Shown: positions 1 to 8,819, counted from the stretch's first letter. The stretch: DNA of 64,000 nt from Lacinutrix mariniflava (GCF_001418015.1 NZ_LIQG01000026.1:806001-870000); one strand, 5' to 3'. The notes: a model not told the origin generated them from the sequence alone. Numbers and translations: made by a program.

Positions 1-87
1 GTTTATTTGCTTCGTTAATGTTATTGTTCTGGTATATTTTAAGAATATTTATGTCAAGAGATTAATTTCTTTTAAAACGATAAAAAT

Positions 88-116
88 AAAAAGCTTCTCT
101 AATCGAGGAGCTTTTT
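88..116 (-). terminator. Intrinsic terminator of the two-component operon
   Basis: A 12-bp inverted repeat (88-99 with 105-116, one G-U pair) has a 5-nt loop and A/T tracts on both arms. It lies directly after the stop of the response regulator gene on the minus strand. Positions 1-87 show no recognisable feature. Confidence 0.75.
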
Positions 117-120
117 GTTT

Positions 121-798
121 TTATAAACTGTCGTTTTCAATAGAGACCATTTTGTTCTTTAGAGCATAGATTACTAGTCCCGCAACATTTTTGGCTTCAG
201 TTTTTAAGAGCAAATTGTTGCGATGGCCTTCTACAGTTCTTGGGCTTATAAATAGTTTTTCACCAATATCTGCAGTTGTATGTTGTTTACAAATAAGTTC
301 TAAAACTTCAATTTCACGCTTGGTAAAATAATTAGCATCAAATGTAGACTTGGTTTTTTTGTCTTTAGGATTTGTAATGCTTTCATGTACATATTTCATT
401 ACTTGCTCATCATAATGAAAGCCTTTTTTAGAGACTTCTTCTATGGTTTTTATCATAAGTGCAGGTGTGCTGTTTTTTGCTAAATAAGCAACAGCTCCAA
501 TAGAAATCATGTTTAAAATAAAAGGCTTACTAAAATAGCTAGTTAATGCAATAACCTTGATGTTCGGGAATTCCTTATGAATAATCTTAGTAACTTCAAC
601 GCCATTTAAACCAGGCATTTTAAGATCTGTGACTACAATTTCTGGTAGCGTTTTTGCATCGCGTAATTGTTGTATTAAATGATCACCATCTTTGGCATCA
701 AAAAGAATATTTATATGCTCTTCGTTTCCTAAAATAGCTTTTAGACCTTGCAGGAAGAGAAGTTCATCGTCTGCTAATACTATATTTATTTTATTCAT
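121..798 (-). CDS. LuxR/NarL-family response regulator
   Basis: DNA-binding response regulator of a two-component system. Residues 1-120 form a receiver domain with acidic pocket residues D10 and D11 and the probable phospho-acceptor D58 (VVTDLKMPG). A C-terminal LuxR-type helix-turn-helix follows at about 155-215 (FTKREIEVLELICKQ, then SPRTVEGHRNNLLLKT). The length of 225 residues is normal for the NarL/FixJ class. It is the last gene of a cassette after the sensor kinase, with the start overlapping the kinase stop by a few bases, so the two are co-transcribed and almost certainly cognate. A strong terminator follows. The target genes cannot be deduced. Confidence 0.93.
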   Translation of the reverse strand: MNKINIVLADDELLFLQGLKAILGNEEHINILFDAKDGDHLIQQLRDAKTLPEIVVTDLKMPGLNGVEVTKIIHKEFPNIKVIALTSYFSKPFILNMISIGAVAYLAKNSTPALMIKTIEEVSKKGFHYDEQVMKYVHESITNPKDKKTKSTFDANYFTKREIEVLELICKQHTTADIGEKLFISPRTVEGHRNNLLLKTEAKNVAGLVIYALKNKMVSIENDSL

Positions 799-1594
799 GG
801 TATTTACATTTTATAATAAAAAGACTACCATTGTTTTTAGTACTTTCTATCTTTAATATTCCATTTAAAATTTTTACACGACTCTTAATATTTTGAAGCC
901 CTATTCCAGATTTTTTTTCAATTTCAGATACAATAAAACCAATGCCATTATCTTGATATCGTATTTTAAAACCTGTAGTGCTTTCTTCCATATAGATTGC
1001 TAATTCCTTAGCTTTTCCATGTCTTATAGAATTGTTCATTAACTCTTGAATAATCCTAAATACATGTAATTGATTGGTCTTAGATAATTGAGTTAAGTTT
1101 TCAATATTGTGCTCAATTTCTAAGGTGGTGTTAGCAGAAAAATCGTCAAATAATTCCTCTAAAGCGACATTAAGACCAAACTCGTCTAAAATTGGAGGCA
1201 TTAAATCATGAGCAATTTTTCGAGAACTTTCAAGTGTTGTTGAGGTGATTTCTAGTATATGACTTAACGATGCTTTTTGTTTTTCATTTAAAGATTTATC
1301 AGCCAAAAGCACGTTAGTAGATAAACTAACAATATTAAGTTTAGAACTTATGGCATCGTGCAAGTCTTGTGCAATTCGTTTACGCTCTGCCTCTTGAATA
1401 GCAATTGATGTTTGTAATATTTTGTGCTGACTTTCTAGTTTTAACGCAGCTTTTTCTAATTCTTTTTGAACTATTTTTTGTCTCGAATAATGAAAAAACA
1501 AAATTAATCCAGTGGTTATTAAAACCAAGAAAATGATACCATAAACTAAAGCCTGAATTATTAATTTTTCGTTTTCCATAAACTCGTTTTCCAT
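791..1594 (-). CDS. Sensor histidine kinase (HisKA_3 / NarX-DesK type)
   Basis: Short membrane sensor kinase. A single N-terminal transmembrane segment (about residues 10-34) is followed by a coiled-coil linker. The HisKA_3 dimerisation helix has AERKRIAQDLHDAIS, with the probable phosphorylated His at residue 79. The HATPase_c domain has its N box near ELMNNSIRHGK and a G box at DNGIGF and GIGLQNIKSR. There is no periplasmic sensor domain, so the signal is probably perceived within the membrane or passed from the adjacent 7-TM protein. The longest reading frame begins at 1648, well inside the upstream gene. I prefer ATG 1594, or ATG 1579 in the near-repeat MENEF-MENEK, which leave only a short overlap with the upstream stop at 1561. 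Confidence 0.9.
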   Translation of the reverse strand: MENEFMENEKLIIQALVYGIIFLVLITTGLILFFHYSRQKIVQKELEKAALKLESQHKILQTSIAIQEAERKRIAQDLHDAISSKLNIVSLSTNVLLADKSLNEKQKASLSHILEITSTTLESSRKIAHDLMPPILDEFGLNVALEELFDDFSANTTLEIEHNIENLTQLSKTNQLHVFRIIQELMNNSIRHGKAKELAIYMEESTTGFKIRYQDNGIGFIVSEIEKKSGIGLQNIKSRVKILNGILKIESTKNNGSLFIIKCKYHE

Positions 1595-2205
1595 TCTATT
1601 AAAATTAATATTAAATAGCCTACATAAAATACTTTGTTTAAAAACCACACATTAATTGATAAGGCATCATCAATTGTGATAATTAAATTGGCGAGTATAA
1701 AAATAAGGGCGCTTACTGATAGATATATTAAGACGGCTGAATTTATATACATGTACTTTCTTGTTCGTCCTAGTGAATTATACAAGTGAATAATTGAATA
1801 TAGCACTAGAGGAAGTGAGGTTAGTAGGATTTCTAATAAATTAAATTTTGTAAATAATGATGAATTATTAAAATATTGAATGCTTAAAACTAAAGCCACC
1901 AACCCAAAAATTATATTAACCCAATTTTTCTGTTTTTTAGTAAATAAACATTTATAAAAAAGTGATAAAAAGATAAATTGAAAAAGAAAGTAAAAATGCG
2001 ATAAAAATAAGTTGTTTTTTACTCCAAAATATTCAACAATAATTATACTTAAACTTAATATGCAAAAAGTGAGAATGAGATAAGTAGCAAAGTATGCAAG
2101 TGCTGTATTCTTTTTGGTTTTGTAATAAGTATAACTATATAGAATGGCATTAATTAATAGTAGTAGTACTCCAAGGTTTTTAAATAATTCATCAATTAAT
2201 TTCAT
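1561..2205 (-). CDS. Seven-TM membrane protein of unknown function, upstream of a two-component pair
   Basis: A 214-residue, very hydrophobic protein with about seven predicted membrane spans (near residues 10-28, 36-58, 66-86, 95-112, 122-142, 152-176 and 188-206) and short polar loops rich in Lys and Asn. It has no enzymatic motif I recognise. Its 3' end overlaps the histidine kinase start, suggesting translational coupling. Inference: it could be the membrane sensing module for a kinase that has only one membrane span. That is supported only by context and topology; it could equally be an unrelated small transporter-like protein. Confidence 0.7.
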   Translation of the reverse strand: MKLIDELFKNLGVLLLLINAILYSYTYYKTKKNTALAYFATYLILTFCILSLSIIIVEYFGVKNNLFLSHFYFLFQFIFLSLFYKCLFTKKQKNWVNIIFGLVALVLSIQYFNNSSLFTKFNLLEILLTSLPLVLYSIIHLYNSLGRTRKYMYINSAVLIYLSVSALIFILANLIITIDDALSINVWFLNKVFYVGYLILILIEWKTSLWKTKN

Positions 2206-2212
2206 TTAAATT

Positions 2213-2659
2213 TTAAGGATTAACTAGAGGGCTGTTAGGGTCACAGTTATCTGGGCAAGGTGCAGTAAAATCAAAAATACCACTTCCACCATTTAAATTA
2301 GCGACGGCAATTTCTACTTTTCTGTCCGTGCATCCAGATGACTTTTCATCATGGACAATGTCTCTATGTATACCGTTGCAATCTTGTATTGTGCCTACAA
2401 GAAGGAGTTTTTCCGTTTGTGCAGTGGCAGGTGTCCCATCAGGTCTTTTTATAGCCATATATGCGCGAACTCCAGAATTAGTATCATCATTTAATGTGTA
2501 TTTACCAGAGCCATCGTTTACTAATATGTTCATCTCCTCTAAACAAGCAATTAAGTCGTTAGAAGGAATTAAAAAGCCTTTAGCATGTGTTTCGTTTTCG
2601 CCTTGCCATTTCTTTGCATAGGTTATGGCGTGATTAAATTTGATTGATTTTGCTTTCAT
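2213..2659 (-). CDS. Hypothetical protein, 148 aa
   Basis: I do not recognise a family. The protein is soluble-looking, without a signal peptide. The N-terminal half is helical and charged (KFNHAITYAKKWQGENE, then SNDLIACLEEMN). The C-terminal half is strand-like and ends in a Cys/Pro-rich tail (CPDNCDPNSP). It lies 7 bp upstream of the 7-TM gene on the same strand, so it may be the first gene of the kinase operon, and it is divergent from the tail-collar gene at 2840. A shadow frame on the other strand (2328-2621) was discarded. The ATG at 2659 is the natural start. Confidence 0.7.
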   Translation of the reverse strand: MKAKSIKFNHAITYAKKWQGENETHAKGFLIPSNDLIACLEEMNILVNDGSGKYTLNDDTNSGVRAYMAIKRPDGTPATAQTEKLLLVGTIQDCNGIHRDIVHDEKSSGCTDRKVEIAVANLNGGSGIFDFTAPCPDNCDPNSPLVNP

Positions 2660-2839
2660 AATTTTTAAGTTTTTGTTGATTAATAGAATTTAAAGTTACT
2701 GAATAAAACAATACTTATAAGGGTGTATTTTAAAATCGCGTAGAAGTACCTGATTTTATCTTCAAGTAGATACTCTGTTCTTTATTTTGAGTTAATGATT
2801 TAATTTTGAGACAGTTATTAATCAACAAAATTTAAAATT

Positions 2840-3367
2840 ATGGAACAGTTTATTGGACAAATTATGATGTTTGGAGGAAATTTCGCACCAAGAAATTGGG
2901 CATTATGCGACGGACAATTATTGGCGATCTCGCAGTATTCTGCATTATTTTCAATATTAGGAACCAATTATGGAGGAGATGGAAGAACTACTTTTGGATT
3001 GCCAGATTTAAGAGGAAGGGTACCGGTTCATCAAGGTGCTGGACCTGGATTACCTGCTGTAAGATTAGGGCAAAAAGGTGGTACGGCTACTAATAAACTA
3101 ACAGAAGGTCAATTGCCAGCGCACAAGCACAGTGCTACTTTACAAGCTGTAAGTCCTATTCTTCGTGGAGTAACTGTTGGAGCAAATCCAACAGGTACGT
3201 ACAGTGCAGAAGGAGGTGTATATGCAAGTGGTGCAAATGCTCAAATGGCAACAGATTCAATTATTGTTGGTAGTACAGGAAGCAATCAAGATGTAAATAA
3301 CATGCAACCTTTTACAGGAGTAAATTATATTATTGCTTTAGAAGGGTTTTTTCCGCCAAGAAGTTAA
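2840..3367 (+). CDS. Phage tail collar-domain protein (MdpB-like)
   Basis: A 175-residue protein of the bacterial microcystin-dependent-protein/tail collar family. The N-terminal collar domain is unmistakable (EQFIGQIMMFGGNFAPRNWA, CDGQLLAIS, ALFSILGTNYGGDG, FGLPDLRGRVPVHQG). The C-terminal part is Gly/Thr/Asn-rich and ends NYIIALEGFFPPR, the usual end of this family. Stand-alone chromosomal members are widespread in bacteria and their role is unclear. No other phage structural gene is nearby, so this is not evidence of a prophage. It is divergent from the unknown gene at 2213-2659, and a T9SS protein follows 72 bp downstream. Confidence 0.9.
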   Translation: MEQFIGQIMMFGGNFAPRNWALCDGQLLAISQYSALFSILGTNYGGDGRTTFGLPDLRGRVPVHQGAGPGLPAVRLGQKGGTATNKLTEGQLPAHKHSATLQAVSPILRGVTVGANPTGTYSAEGGVYASGANAQMATDSIIVGSTGSNQDVNNMQPFTGVNYIIALEGFFPPRS

Positions 3368-3439
3368 TAATCAATAAATTAATCAAAGGCTTGAGCTGTT
3401 GTTTCTTGCCTTTGGTTTTAACAAATAAACTTTATTATC

Positions 3440-4264
3440 ATGAAAAAAAACTACACATTAAAAAGAATTATTAGAATAAGCAGACAGTTTTGGTGTTTAA
3501 TGGTGCTGTTTAGTTTTTCTGCATTTGGACAGAATTTAAACTTTACTATTGATACCGCTGTGGATGATGGTGTTGGTATTACTGAAACACTTACAATGGG
3601 ATCTGATACTTATGTTTTGGTAATTGACGTTGCTGGCACAGAAGCTGAGACTATTATTGAGTTATCTCCGGGTGTGCCAGATTTAATTTTTTATCTAGGT
3701 AATGGAACGACAACAAATCCATTTATTATAACGCTTACAAAAAACGGTAATCCTACTAATTTTAAATTAAATGGTATGGATTATGATACGGTGGAGGATG
3801 GGTTTATTTCACTTGTAAATCAAGACGACAATGAGATTTCAGCAAACCAAGAGTATTTAGTTGGATCTGGTGCAATTACTATAACTAATGCGAGTAATGC
3901 AGCAAATATTACTGAGTTTAAAATTATACAACCTGATGTGACAGATAATACCGATTTTGCATTTCATAATATTAATATAGATGTGCTAGATACGTTAACA
4001 ACGGAGACGTTTACATCTTTAGATAATGAAGTTTCTGTGCTGCCTAACCCGTCTAACGGAAACATTAAAATTAAAAACACTGGAGTTCCTTTACAGCGTA
4101 TTACAATTACGGACATTAACGGACATAAAATTTTAACTCAAAATTTAAATGGAGCTACTACAGATAAGAACTTAGATTTAAGTTCTAAATTATCTTCAGG
4201 ATTATATTTTATGACTATTGCTGCTGAAGATGCCACTACCGTTAAGAAGTTAATTATTGAATAA
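3440..4264 (+). CDS. Secreted protein with T9SS type A sorting domain
   Basis: A 274-residue exported protein. The N-terminal signal peptide is basic then hydrophobic and ends at SAFGQ (about residue 30). The middle is Asp/Thr/Asn-rich and strand-like. The last 75 or so residues form a type A T9SS C-terminal domain (VLPNPSNGNIKIKN, ITDINGHKIL, LSSGLYFMTI, ending VKKLIIE). The sorting domain directs outer-membrane translocation and surface attachment or release. The passenger is not a recognisable enzyme or adhesin. It may be co-transcribed with the tail-collar gene. A terminator-like hairpin follows at 4288. Confidence 0.85.
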   Translation: MKKNYTLKRIIRISRQFWCLMVLFSFSAFGQNLNFTIDTAVDDGVGITETLTMGSDTYVLVIDVAGTEAETIIELSPGVPDLIFYLGNGTTTNPFIITLTKNGNPTNFKLNGMDYDTVEDGFISLVNQDDNEISANQEYLVGSGAITITNASNAANITEFKIIQPDVTDNTDFAFHNINIDVLDTLTTETFTSLDNEVSVLPNPSNGNIKIKNTGVPLQRITITDINGHKILTQNLNGATTDKNLDLSSKLSSGLYFMTIAAEDATTVKKLIIE

Positions 4265-4287
4265 TATAACTTACTAAATTATTAAGG

Positions 4288-4322
4288 AAAGCTCTTTTAT
4301 TATTAATAAGAGCGCTTTTTTT
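4288..4322 (+). terminator. Probable intrinsic terminator
   Basis: Inverted repeat GCTCTT..AT / AT..AAGAGC (4291-4313, with a small bulge) is followed by a T-tract, 24 bp after the T9SS gene stop. Confidence 0.6.
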
Positions 4323-4451
4323 ATTAGATAATGTTAATAGTGCAGTAAGTAGATATTAAGATGAGACTGTTAATGCTAAATTATATTTAGATAATTTGGA
4401 ATTAGCATAACCAAAGTAATCTATCGTAAATACTGTATAAATTTTGCTTGC

Positions 4452-4922
4452 CTATATTTTAATTTGTCTCTCTATTTGCTGGTTTAAAGAAATAAAGGTT
4501 TCTGTTCTCGAAACACCTTCTATAGATTGTATGTCGTTATTAAGTAAGTGCATTAAGTGCTCGTTATCTTTACATAGTATTTTAATAAAAATACTCCAGT
4601 TACCTGTTGTGTAATGGCATTCTAAAACTTCAGGTATTTTTTTTAACTGTTTTACTGCTTGAGGATTACTAACAGCTTTATCTAAATAAACACCAATAAA
4701 GGCCATTGTTGTATAGCCTAACACTTTTGGGTTGATAATAAATTTAGAGCCAGTAATTAATCCTGATTTTTCTAGCTTTTTTAGCCGTTGATGTATTGCT
4801 GCTCCCGAAATACCAACTTGACGTGCAATTTCTAAAACCGATGTTCTGGCATCTGCCATTAAAGCCCGAAGTATCTTTTTATCGATACCATCTATGTGTA
4901 TGTTTTGATTTATAACTTTCAT
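4452..4922 (-). CDS. Lrp/AsnC-family transcriptional regulator
   Basis: A 156-residue leucine-responsive-type regulator. The N-terminal winged HTH (residues 10-60, IDKKILRALMADARTSVLEI, then GISGAAIHQRLKKLEKSGLI) is followed by the AsnC effector domain (about 68-150, with GVYLDKA and the TGNWSIFIKILCKDNEHL segment). Length is typical. It lies about 300 bp downstream of the saccharopine-dehydrogenase-like gene on the same strand. Regulators of this family often sense amino acids, so it could control that enzyme, but this is an inference from proximity only. Confidence 0.92.
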   Translation of the reverse strand: MKVINQNIHIDGIDKKILRALMADARTSVLEIARQVGISGAAIHQRLKKLEKSGLITGSKFIINPKVLGYTTMAFIGVYLDKAVSNPQAVKQLKKIPEVLECHYTTGNWSIFIKILCKDNEHLMHLLNNDIQSIEGVSRTETFISLNQQIERQIKI

Positions 4923-5110
4923 AATAAGTGTTCTTTTTCTCTTTTCGGTGAGTACAGAAAAGGGATTATGTTTGAATTTGTTATGACTAATTTAAAATTA
5001 TATCATAAAATAAAACATAAAAGTACTGAAATAGTATGAAACTGAAACCTTTTGTTTAAAACGATACTTTGGTAAGTGCGTTAAGGATGGAAGTGGCATC
5101 CTTTTTTTGC

Positions 5111-5124
5111 TGCCATATATGGCA
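5111..5124. repeat. Perfect palindrome between T- and A-tracts
   Basis: TGCCATATATGGCA reads the same on both strands, with T7 to the left and A7 to the right. It could be a short bidirectional terminator or a dimeric regulator site. Confidence 0.45.
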
Positions 5125-5159
5125 AAAAAAGATATAACGTACAGCCTGACCTAAACAAT

Positions 5160-5186
5160 CCTACAAGGTTTTTTTAACCTTGTAGG
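5160..5186. repeat. Perfect 11-bp inverted repeat hairpin
   Basis: CCTACAAGGTT, TTTTT loop, AACCTTGTAGG. The perfect stem lies 36 bp beyond the stop of the saccharopine-dehydrogenase-like gene (minus strand). It resembles the short interspersed palindromes of flavobacterial genomes and could also act as a terminator. Confidence 0.6.
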
Positions 5187-5222
5187 TATGAGTGTGGTAA
5201 CGCCCACATTATTATTATAGTA

Positions 5223-6587
5223 TTAGACGTGCAAAGGATTGTAACCTAAGTAAGGCACTTTTTTCTCTTTAAAAATCACGCCATAATTTTCAAGTTCTTC
5301 TAAAATAGGTTGGTAAACTTCTTTGTTTATAGGTCTTAAAACACCTGGAGTAGTAATTTTCTTATTTAGTATTGCCATTGCAGCCATAGCGACTGGTAAG
5401 CCTACTGTTTTTGCCATTGCAGTGTAGGTTTGGTCTTCTCCTAAAGTTACCATAGTGGCATCTATTTGATATTTTTTATCATTTAATTCGTATCCAAATT
5501 TATGATACATCACAATCATATCTTTATCTGTAGGATCTAATGTCCAGCTATCCATTAATATTTTTTGTAATATTTGAGCAGGTGTTGCTTTTTCAAGATT
5601 TACCATTTTTGTTGGGCTAAAGATATCGACTTCTTCAAATTTATCCCAAATAATATCATCTTGATCTATTTTTAGCGCGTGTCTAAATTTTATTTCTACA
5701 GAATCTGTTGGACTGTAAGGTAAAAAGGAATTTACAAAGTCGCGATAGCTCATGTTTTCGCTATCATCTATTGTATAACTATCGTCGGTCATGCCAAGTG
5801 CAGCAAAAACATTCCATGCGCGGCTGAAGCCTACACGCCTTATAGTTCCACGGTATAATGTTTTTACATCGTCTAAGCCGTAGATATCTTGATATTTTAG
5901 GGAGTCTCTATTAGCATAAGCCTCAAAACGACCAAAACCATCGACTTCTAAAAATTCTGTACGTCTAAATAAACGGTTGTAAGGAATATATTTGTACGTA
6001 CCTTCTTGTAAAAACTTGGCTGCACTACCTTGTCCTGCCAATACTACATTTCTAGGATTCCAAGTGAATTTATAATTCCATAAATTATTATCGCTTTCTG
6101 GTGCAACTAAACCTCCTGTAAAAGATTCGAACAGAATTAGTTTTCCACCTTCGGCTTTAATTCTGTCTATTACTTGCATGGCACTCATGTGGTCGATTCC
6201 TGGATCTACACCAATCTCATTCATGAAAACTAAGCCTTTTTCTTTGGCTTGCGCGTCTAGAGCTTGCATTTCATCACTAACGTAAGATGCTGTTACCATG
6301 TTTTTATTGTAGGTAATACAGTCTTTTGCAACTTCTATATGAAAACGTGCTGGTAGCATTGAAATTACCATATCTGCAGCTTTTACAGCATCAACTCTTG
6401 ATTTTTCATTAAAAACATCTAAGGTTATAGCGGTAGAGTTTTTATGATTATTAGTAAGTTTTAATACGTTTTCTTTATCTAAATCACCTACAGTTATATG
6501 GAGGTTTTCAGTTTCAGATTTGTCTAAAAGGTATTTAATTAAATATGATGCAGATTTTCCTGAACCAATAACTAAAATATTTCTCAT
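5223..6587 (-). CDS. Saccharopine dehydrogenase family protein
   Basis: A 454-residue NAD(P)-dependent oxidoreductase. It starts with a Rossmann dinucleotide-binding motif (ILVIGSGKSASYLIKYLL; G8, G10) and continues with the family NAD domain and a large C-terminal catalytic domain (EIGVDPGIDHMSAMQVID, then FESFTGGLVAPESDNNLW). This is the short saccharopine reductase form, interconverting saccharopine with an aldehyde in lysine or alpha-aminoadipate metabolism. Which direction and substrate apply here is not shown by the sequence. The nearest neighbour downstream is an Lrp/AsnC regulator, which fits an amino-acid role. The start ATG is clear, in a divergent intergenic region with DUF423. Confidence 0.9.
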   Translation of the reverse strand: MRNILVIGSGKSASYLIKYLLDKSETENLHITVGDLDKENVLKLTNNHKNSTAITLDVFNEKSRVDAVKAADMVISMLPARFHIEVAKDCITYNKNMVTASYVSDEMQALDAQAKEKGLVFMNEIGVDPGIDHMSAMQVIDRIKAEGGKLILFESFTGGLVAPESDNNLWNYKFTWNPRNVVLAGQGSAAKFLQEGTYKYIPYNRLFRRTEFLEVDGFGRFEAYANRDSLKYQDIYGLDDVKTLYRGTIRRVGFSRAWNVFAALGMTDDSYTIDDSENMSYRDFVNSFLPYSPTDSVEIKFRHALKIDQDDIIWDKFEEVDIFSPTKMVNLEKATPAQILQKILMDSWTLDPTDKDMIVMYHKFGYELNDKKYQIDATMVTLGEDQTYTAMAKTVGLPVAMAAMAILNKKITTPGVLRPINKEVYQPILEELENYGVIFKEKKVPYLGYNPLHV

Positions 6588-6670
6588 ATTAAGAATTGTT
6601 AAGTAATTTTGTGTTTATAATGCGAATGTAATAAATGATAGCGTTATTTAAACTCAAATAATAAAGATAT

Positions 6671-7051
6671 ATGAACAAAAAGATACTTGTATTAGGTTCT
6701 ATTCTGGGCCTTTTGGCTGTAGTTATTGGTGCTTTTGCAGCACATGGCTTAAAGCCTAAAATTTCAACTTCCTCATTACAGACTTTTGAAACAGGAGTGC
6801 GATATCAAATGTATCATGCGTTATTATTACTGCTTGTAGGTAATATGGATAGCATTTTGGATAAAACGAAAAGAATACTATTCTATTTAGTGGGCTTTGG
6901 TGTTTTGCTTTTTTCAGGATCAATATACTGCTTAGCTACAAATAGTTTAACTGGTTTTGATTTTAGCGTTATTGGTTTTGTTACGCCACTTGGCGGATTA
7001 TTACTTATTACATCTTGGGCAGTCTTATTTATTAAATTTGTAAAAAAATGA
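6671..7051 (+). CDS. DUF423 family membrane protein
   Basis: A 126-residue small integral membrane protein of the DUF423 (YgdD) family. It has about four hydrophobic segments (residues 5-23, 45-60, 70-90, 98-122) and the family signature GAFAAHGLKP near the N-terminus, followed by FETGVRYQMYHALLLLLVG. Its biochemical role is unknown across bacteria. It lies 73 bp upstream of pckA but separated by what looks like the pckA leader. Confidence 0.9.
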   Translation: MNKKILVLGSILGLLAVVIGAFAAHGLKPKISTSSLQTFETGVRYQMYHALLLLLVGNMDSILDKTKRILFYLVGFGVLLFSGSIYCLATNSLTGFDFSVIGFVTPLGGLLLITSWAVLFIKFVKK

Positions 7052-7124
7052 GATAAATAACATGTATTTTTATCAGTATCTCATATTTATGTGTAATTTT
7101 ACACTCTAAACAATAATCTAAATT

Positions 7125-8741
7125 ATGGTAGACCATACACAATCTGCGAAATCGATTTCGTTAGAAAAATACGGTATTAAGAATGCTAATGTTCAATACC
7201 AATTATCTCCTCAAGAGTTACAAGATATTACGATAGAGAAAGGTCAAGGTGTAAAATCATCTTCCGGTGCTTTAGCTGTTAATACAGGCGAGTTTACAGG
7301 TCGTTCTCCAATGGATCGTTTTATTGTAAAAGACGATATTACTAAAGATCGCGTTTGGTGGGGAGACATAAATATTCCTTTTGATCCGGATAAATTCGAT
7401 AAACTTTACGATAAAGTTGTTGATTATTTATCTGAAAAAGAAGTGTTTGTAAGAGATAGTTATGCTTGTGCAGACGAAAATTATAAACTTAATATTCGTG
7501 TTATTAATGAGCGTCCATGGAGTAACATGTTTGCTTATAACATGTTTTTACGTCCTACTGAAGCGGAGTTAGAAAACTTCGAACCGGAGTGGACTATTGT
7601 AAATGCTCCAGGTTTTATGGCAGATGCCAAAGAGGATGGTACAAGACAGCATAATTTTGCAATACTAAATTTTGAAAAAAAGATAGCCTTAATTGGTGGT
7701 ACCGGATATACTGGTGAAATTAAAAAAGGAATATTTTCTGCTTTAAACTTTATTCTTCCTGTATTTAAAAATACTTTACCAATGCACTGTAGTGCTAATG
7801 TTGGTAAGGATGATGATACTGCAATTTTCTTTGGACTATCAGGAACAGGGAAAACAACGCTTTCTACAGATCCAGATAGAAGTTTAATTGGTGACGATGA
7901 GCATGGATGGACTGCAGAAAATACAGTTTTTAATTTTGAAGGTGGTTGTTATGCTAAAGTAATTAATCTTTCTCAAGAGCAAGAACCAGAGATATATGCA
8001 GCTATAAAAGAAGGAGCTATTCTTGAAAATGTAGTAATGAATGATAAAGGAGAAGTCGATTTTGAAGACACTTCTATTACTCAAAATACAAGAGTGAGTT
8101 ATCCAATTCACCATATTGAAAATATAAAAGTACCATCTATAGGAAAAAATCCTAAAAATATATTCTTTTTAACGGCCGATGCCTTTGGTGTTTTGCCTCC
8201 AATCTCTAAGTTAACACCTGCTCAAGCAGCTTACCATTTTATTTCTGGTTATACTGCTAAAGTTGCAGGAACCGAAGCTGGAGTTAAAGAGCCTCAACCT
8301 TCTTTTTCTGCTTGTTTTGGAGCGCCTTTTATGCCATTACATCCAACAAAATATGCTGAGATGTTAAGCAAGAAAATGTTAGATGCTAACGTAAATGTAT
8401 GGTTAGTAAATACTGGCTGGTCTGGTGGTGCTTACGGTGTTGGAAAACGTATGAAACTAAAATATACTCGTGCTATGATTACTGCTGTTTTAAACGGTGA
8501 TTTAGGATTGTATAACTACGATGATTACCATATACACTCTGTATTTGGAGTTGCACAACCAAGATCTTGTCCTGGTGTTCCAACCGAAGTATTGAGTCCA
8601 AGAACAACATGGAATGACGATAAAGCATATTATGATACCGCTTTTAAATTGGCAAATGCGTTTAGAAAAAACTTTGAACAGTTTGAAGATAATGCTAGCG
8701 AAGAAATAAGACGTGGTGGACCACAACGTTATGCTTACTAA
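7125..8741 (+). CDS. pckA: Phosphoenolpyruvate carboxykinase (ATP)
   Basis: A 538-residue cytosolic enzyme that converts oxaloacetate plus ATP to phosphoenolpyruvate, CO2 and ADP, the entry step of gluconeogenesis. The ATP-type P-loop GLSGTGKT is at residues 237-244, followed by the kinase-2 type segment IGDDEHGW. The oxaloacetate-site segment GRSPMDRFIV is near residue 60, and NTGWSGGAYGVGKRMKLKYT marks the C-terminal domain. Length matches the ATP-dependent family. It is monocistronic, bounded by a strong bidirectional terminator. Confidence 0.98.
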   Translation: MVDHTQSAKSISLEKYGIKNANVQYQLSPQELQDITIEKGQGVKSSSGALAVNTGEFTGRSPMDRFIVKDDITKDRVWWGDINIPFDPDKFDKLYDKVVDYLSEKEVFVRDSYACADENYKLNIRVINERPWSNMFAYNMFLRPTEAELENFEPEWTIVNAPGFMADAKEDGTRQHNFAILNFEKKIALIGGTGYTGEIKKGIFSALNFILPVFKNTLPMHCSANVGKDDDTAIFFGLSGTGKTTLSTDPDRSLIGDDEHGWTAENTVFNFEGGCYAKVINLSQEQEPEIYAAIKEGAILENVVMNDKGEVDFEDTSITQNTRVSYPIHHIENIKVPSIGKNPKNIFFLTADAFGVLPPISKLTPAQAAYHFISGYTAKVAGTEAGVKEPQPSFSACFGAPFMPLHPTKYAEMLSKKMLDANVNVWLVNTGWSGGAYGVGKRMKLKYTRAMITAVLNGDLGLYNYDDYHIHSVFGVAQPRSCPGVPTEVLSPRTTWNDDKAYYDTAFKLANAFRKNFEQFEDNASEEIRRGGPQRYAY

Positions 8742-8762
8742 ATTTAATTAGTAATACTAAAT

Positions 8763-8798
8763 AAAAAAAGAGCTCTCTCAATTGAGAAGCCTTTTTTT
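8763..8798. terminator. Bidirectional terminator between pckA and hemD
   Basis: TCTCAATTGAGA core (8776-8787) extended by AAAAAAAG.GC on the left and GC.CTTTTTTT on the right. It serves both convergent genes. Confidence 0.8.
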
Positions 8799-8819
8799 AT
8801 ATCTAATAGTATAATTTTT

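Larger units (their letters stand above)
4923..5222. other. Intergenic region with two palindromes
   Basis: Three hundred bases without a gene. It holds the presumed promoter of the Lrp gene, an A/T-flanked 14-bp palindrome at 5111-5124, and an 11-bp stem hairpin at 5160-5186. Confidence 0.6.

Noticed and set aside
2840-3367. Tail-collar protein as a sign of a prophage
   Set aside because: No portal, terminase, capsid, integrase or lysis genes are nearby; stand-alone chromosomal collar proteins are common.
3384-3414. Possible terminator AAAGGC...GCCTTT between the collar and T9SS genes
   Set aside because: The stem is only six base pairs with a long loop and a poor T-tract, so termination there is unconvincing.
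8502-8726. Minus-strand reading frame inside pckA
   Set aside because: It is a shadow of the strongly conserved pckA frame with no recognisable protein.
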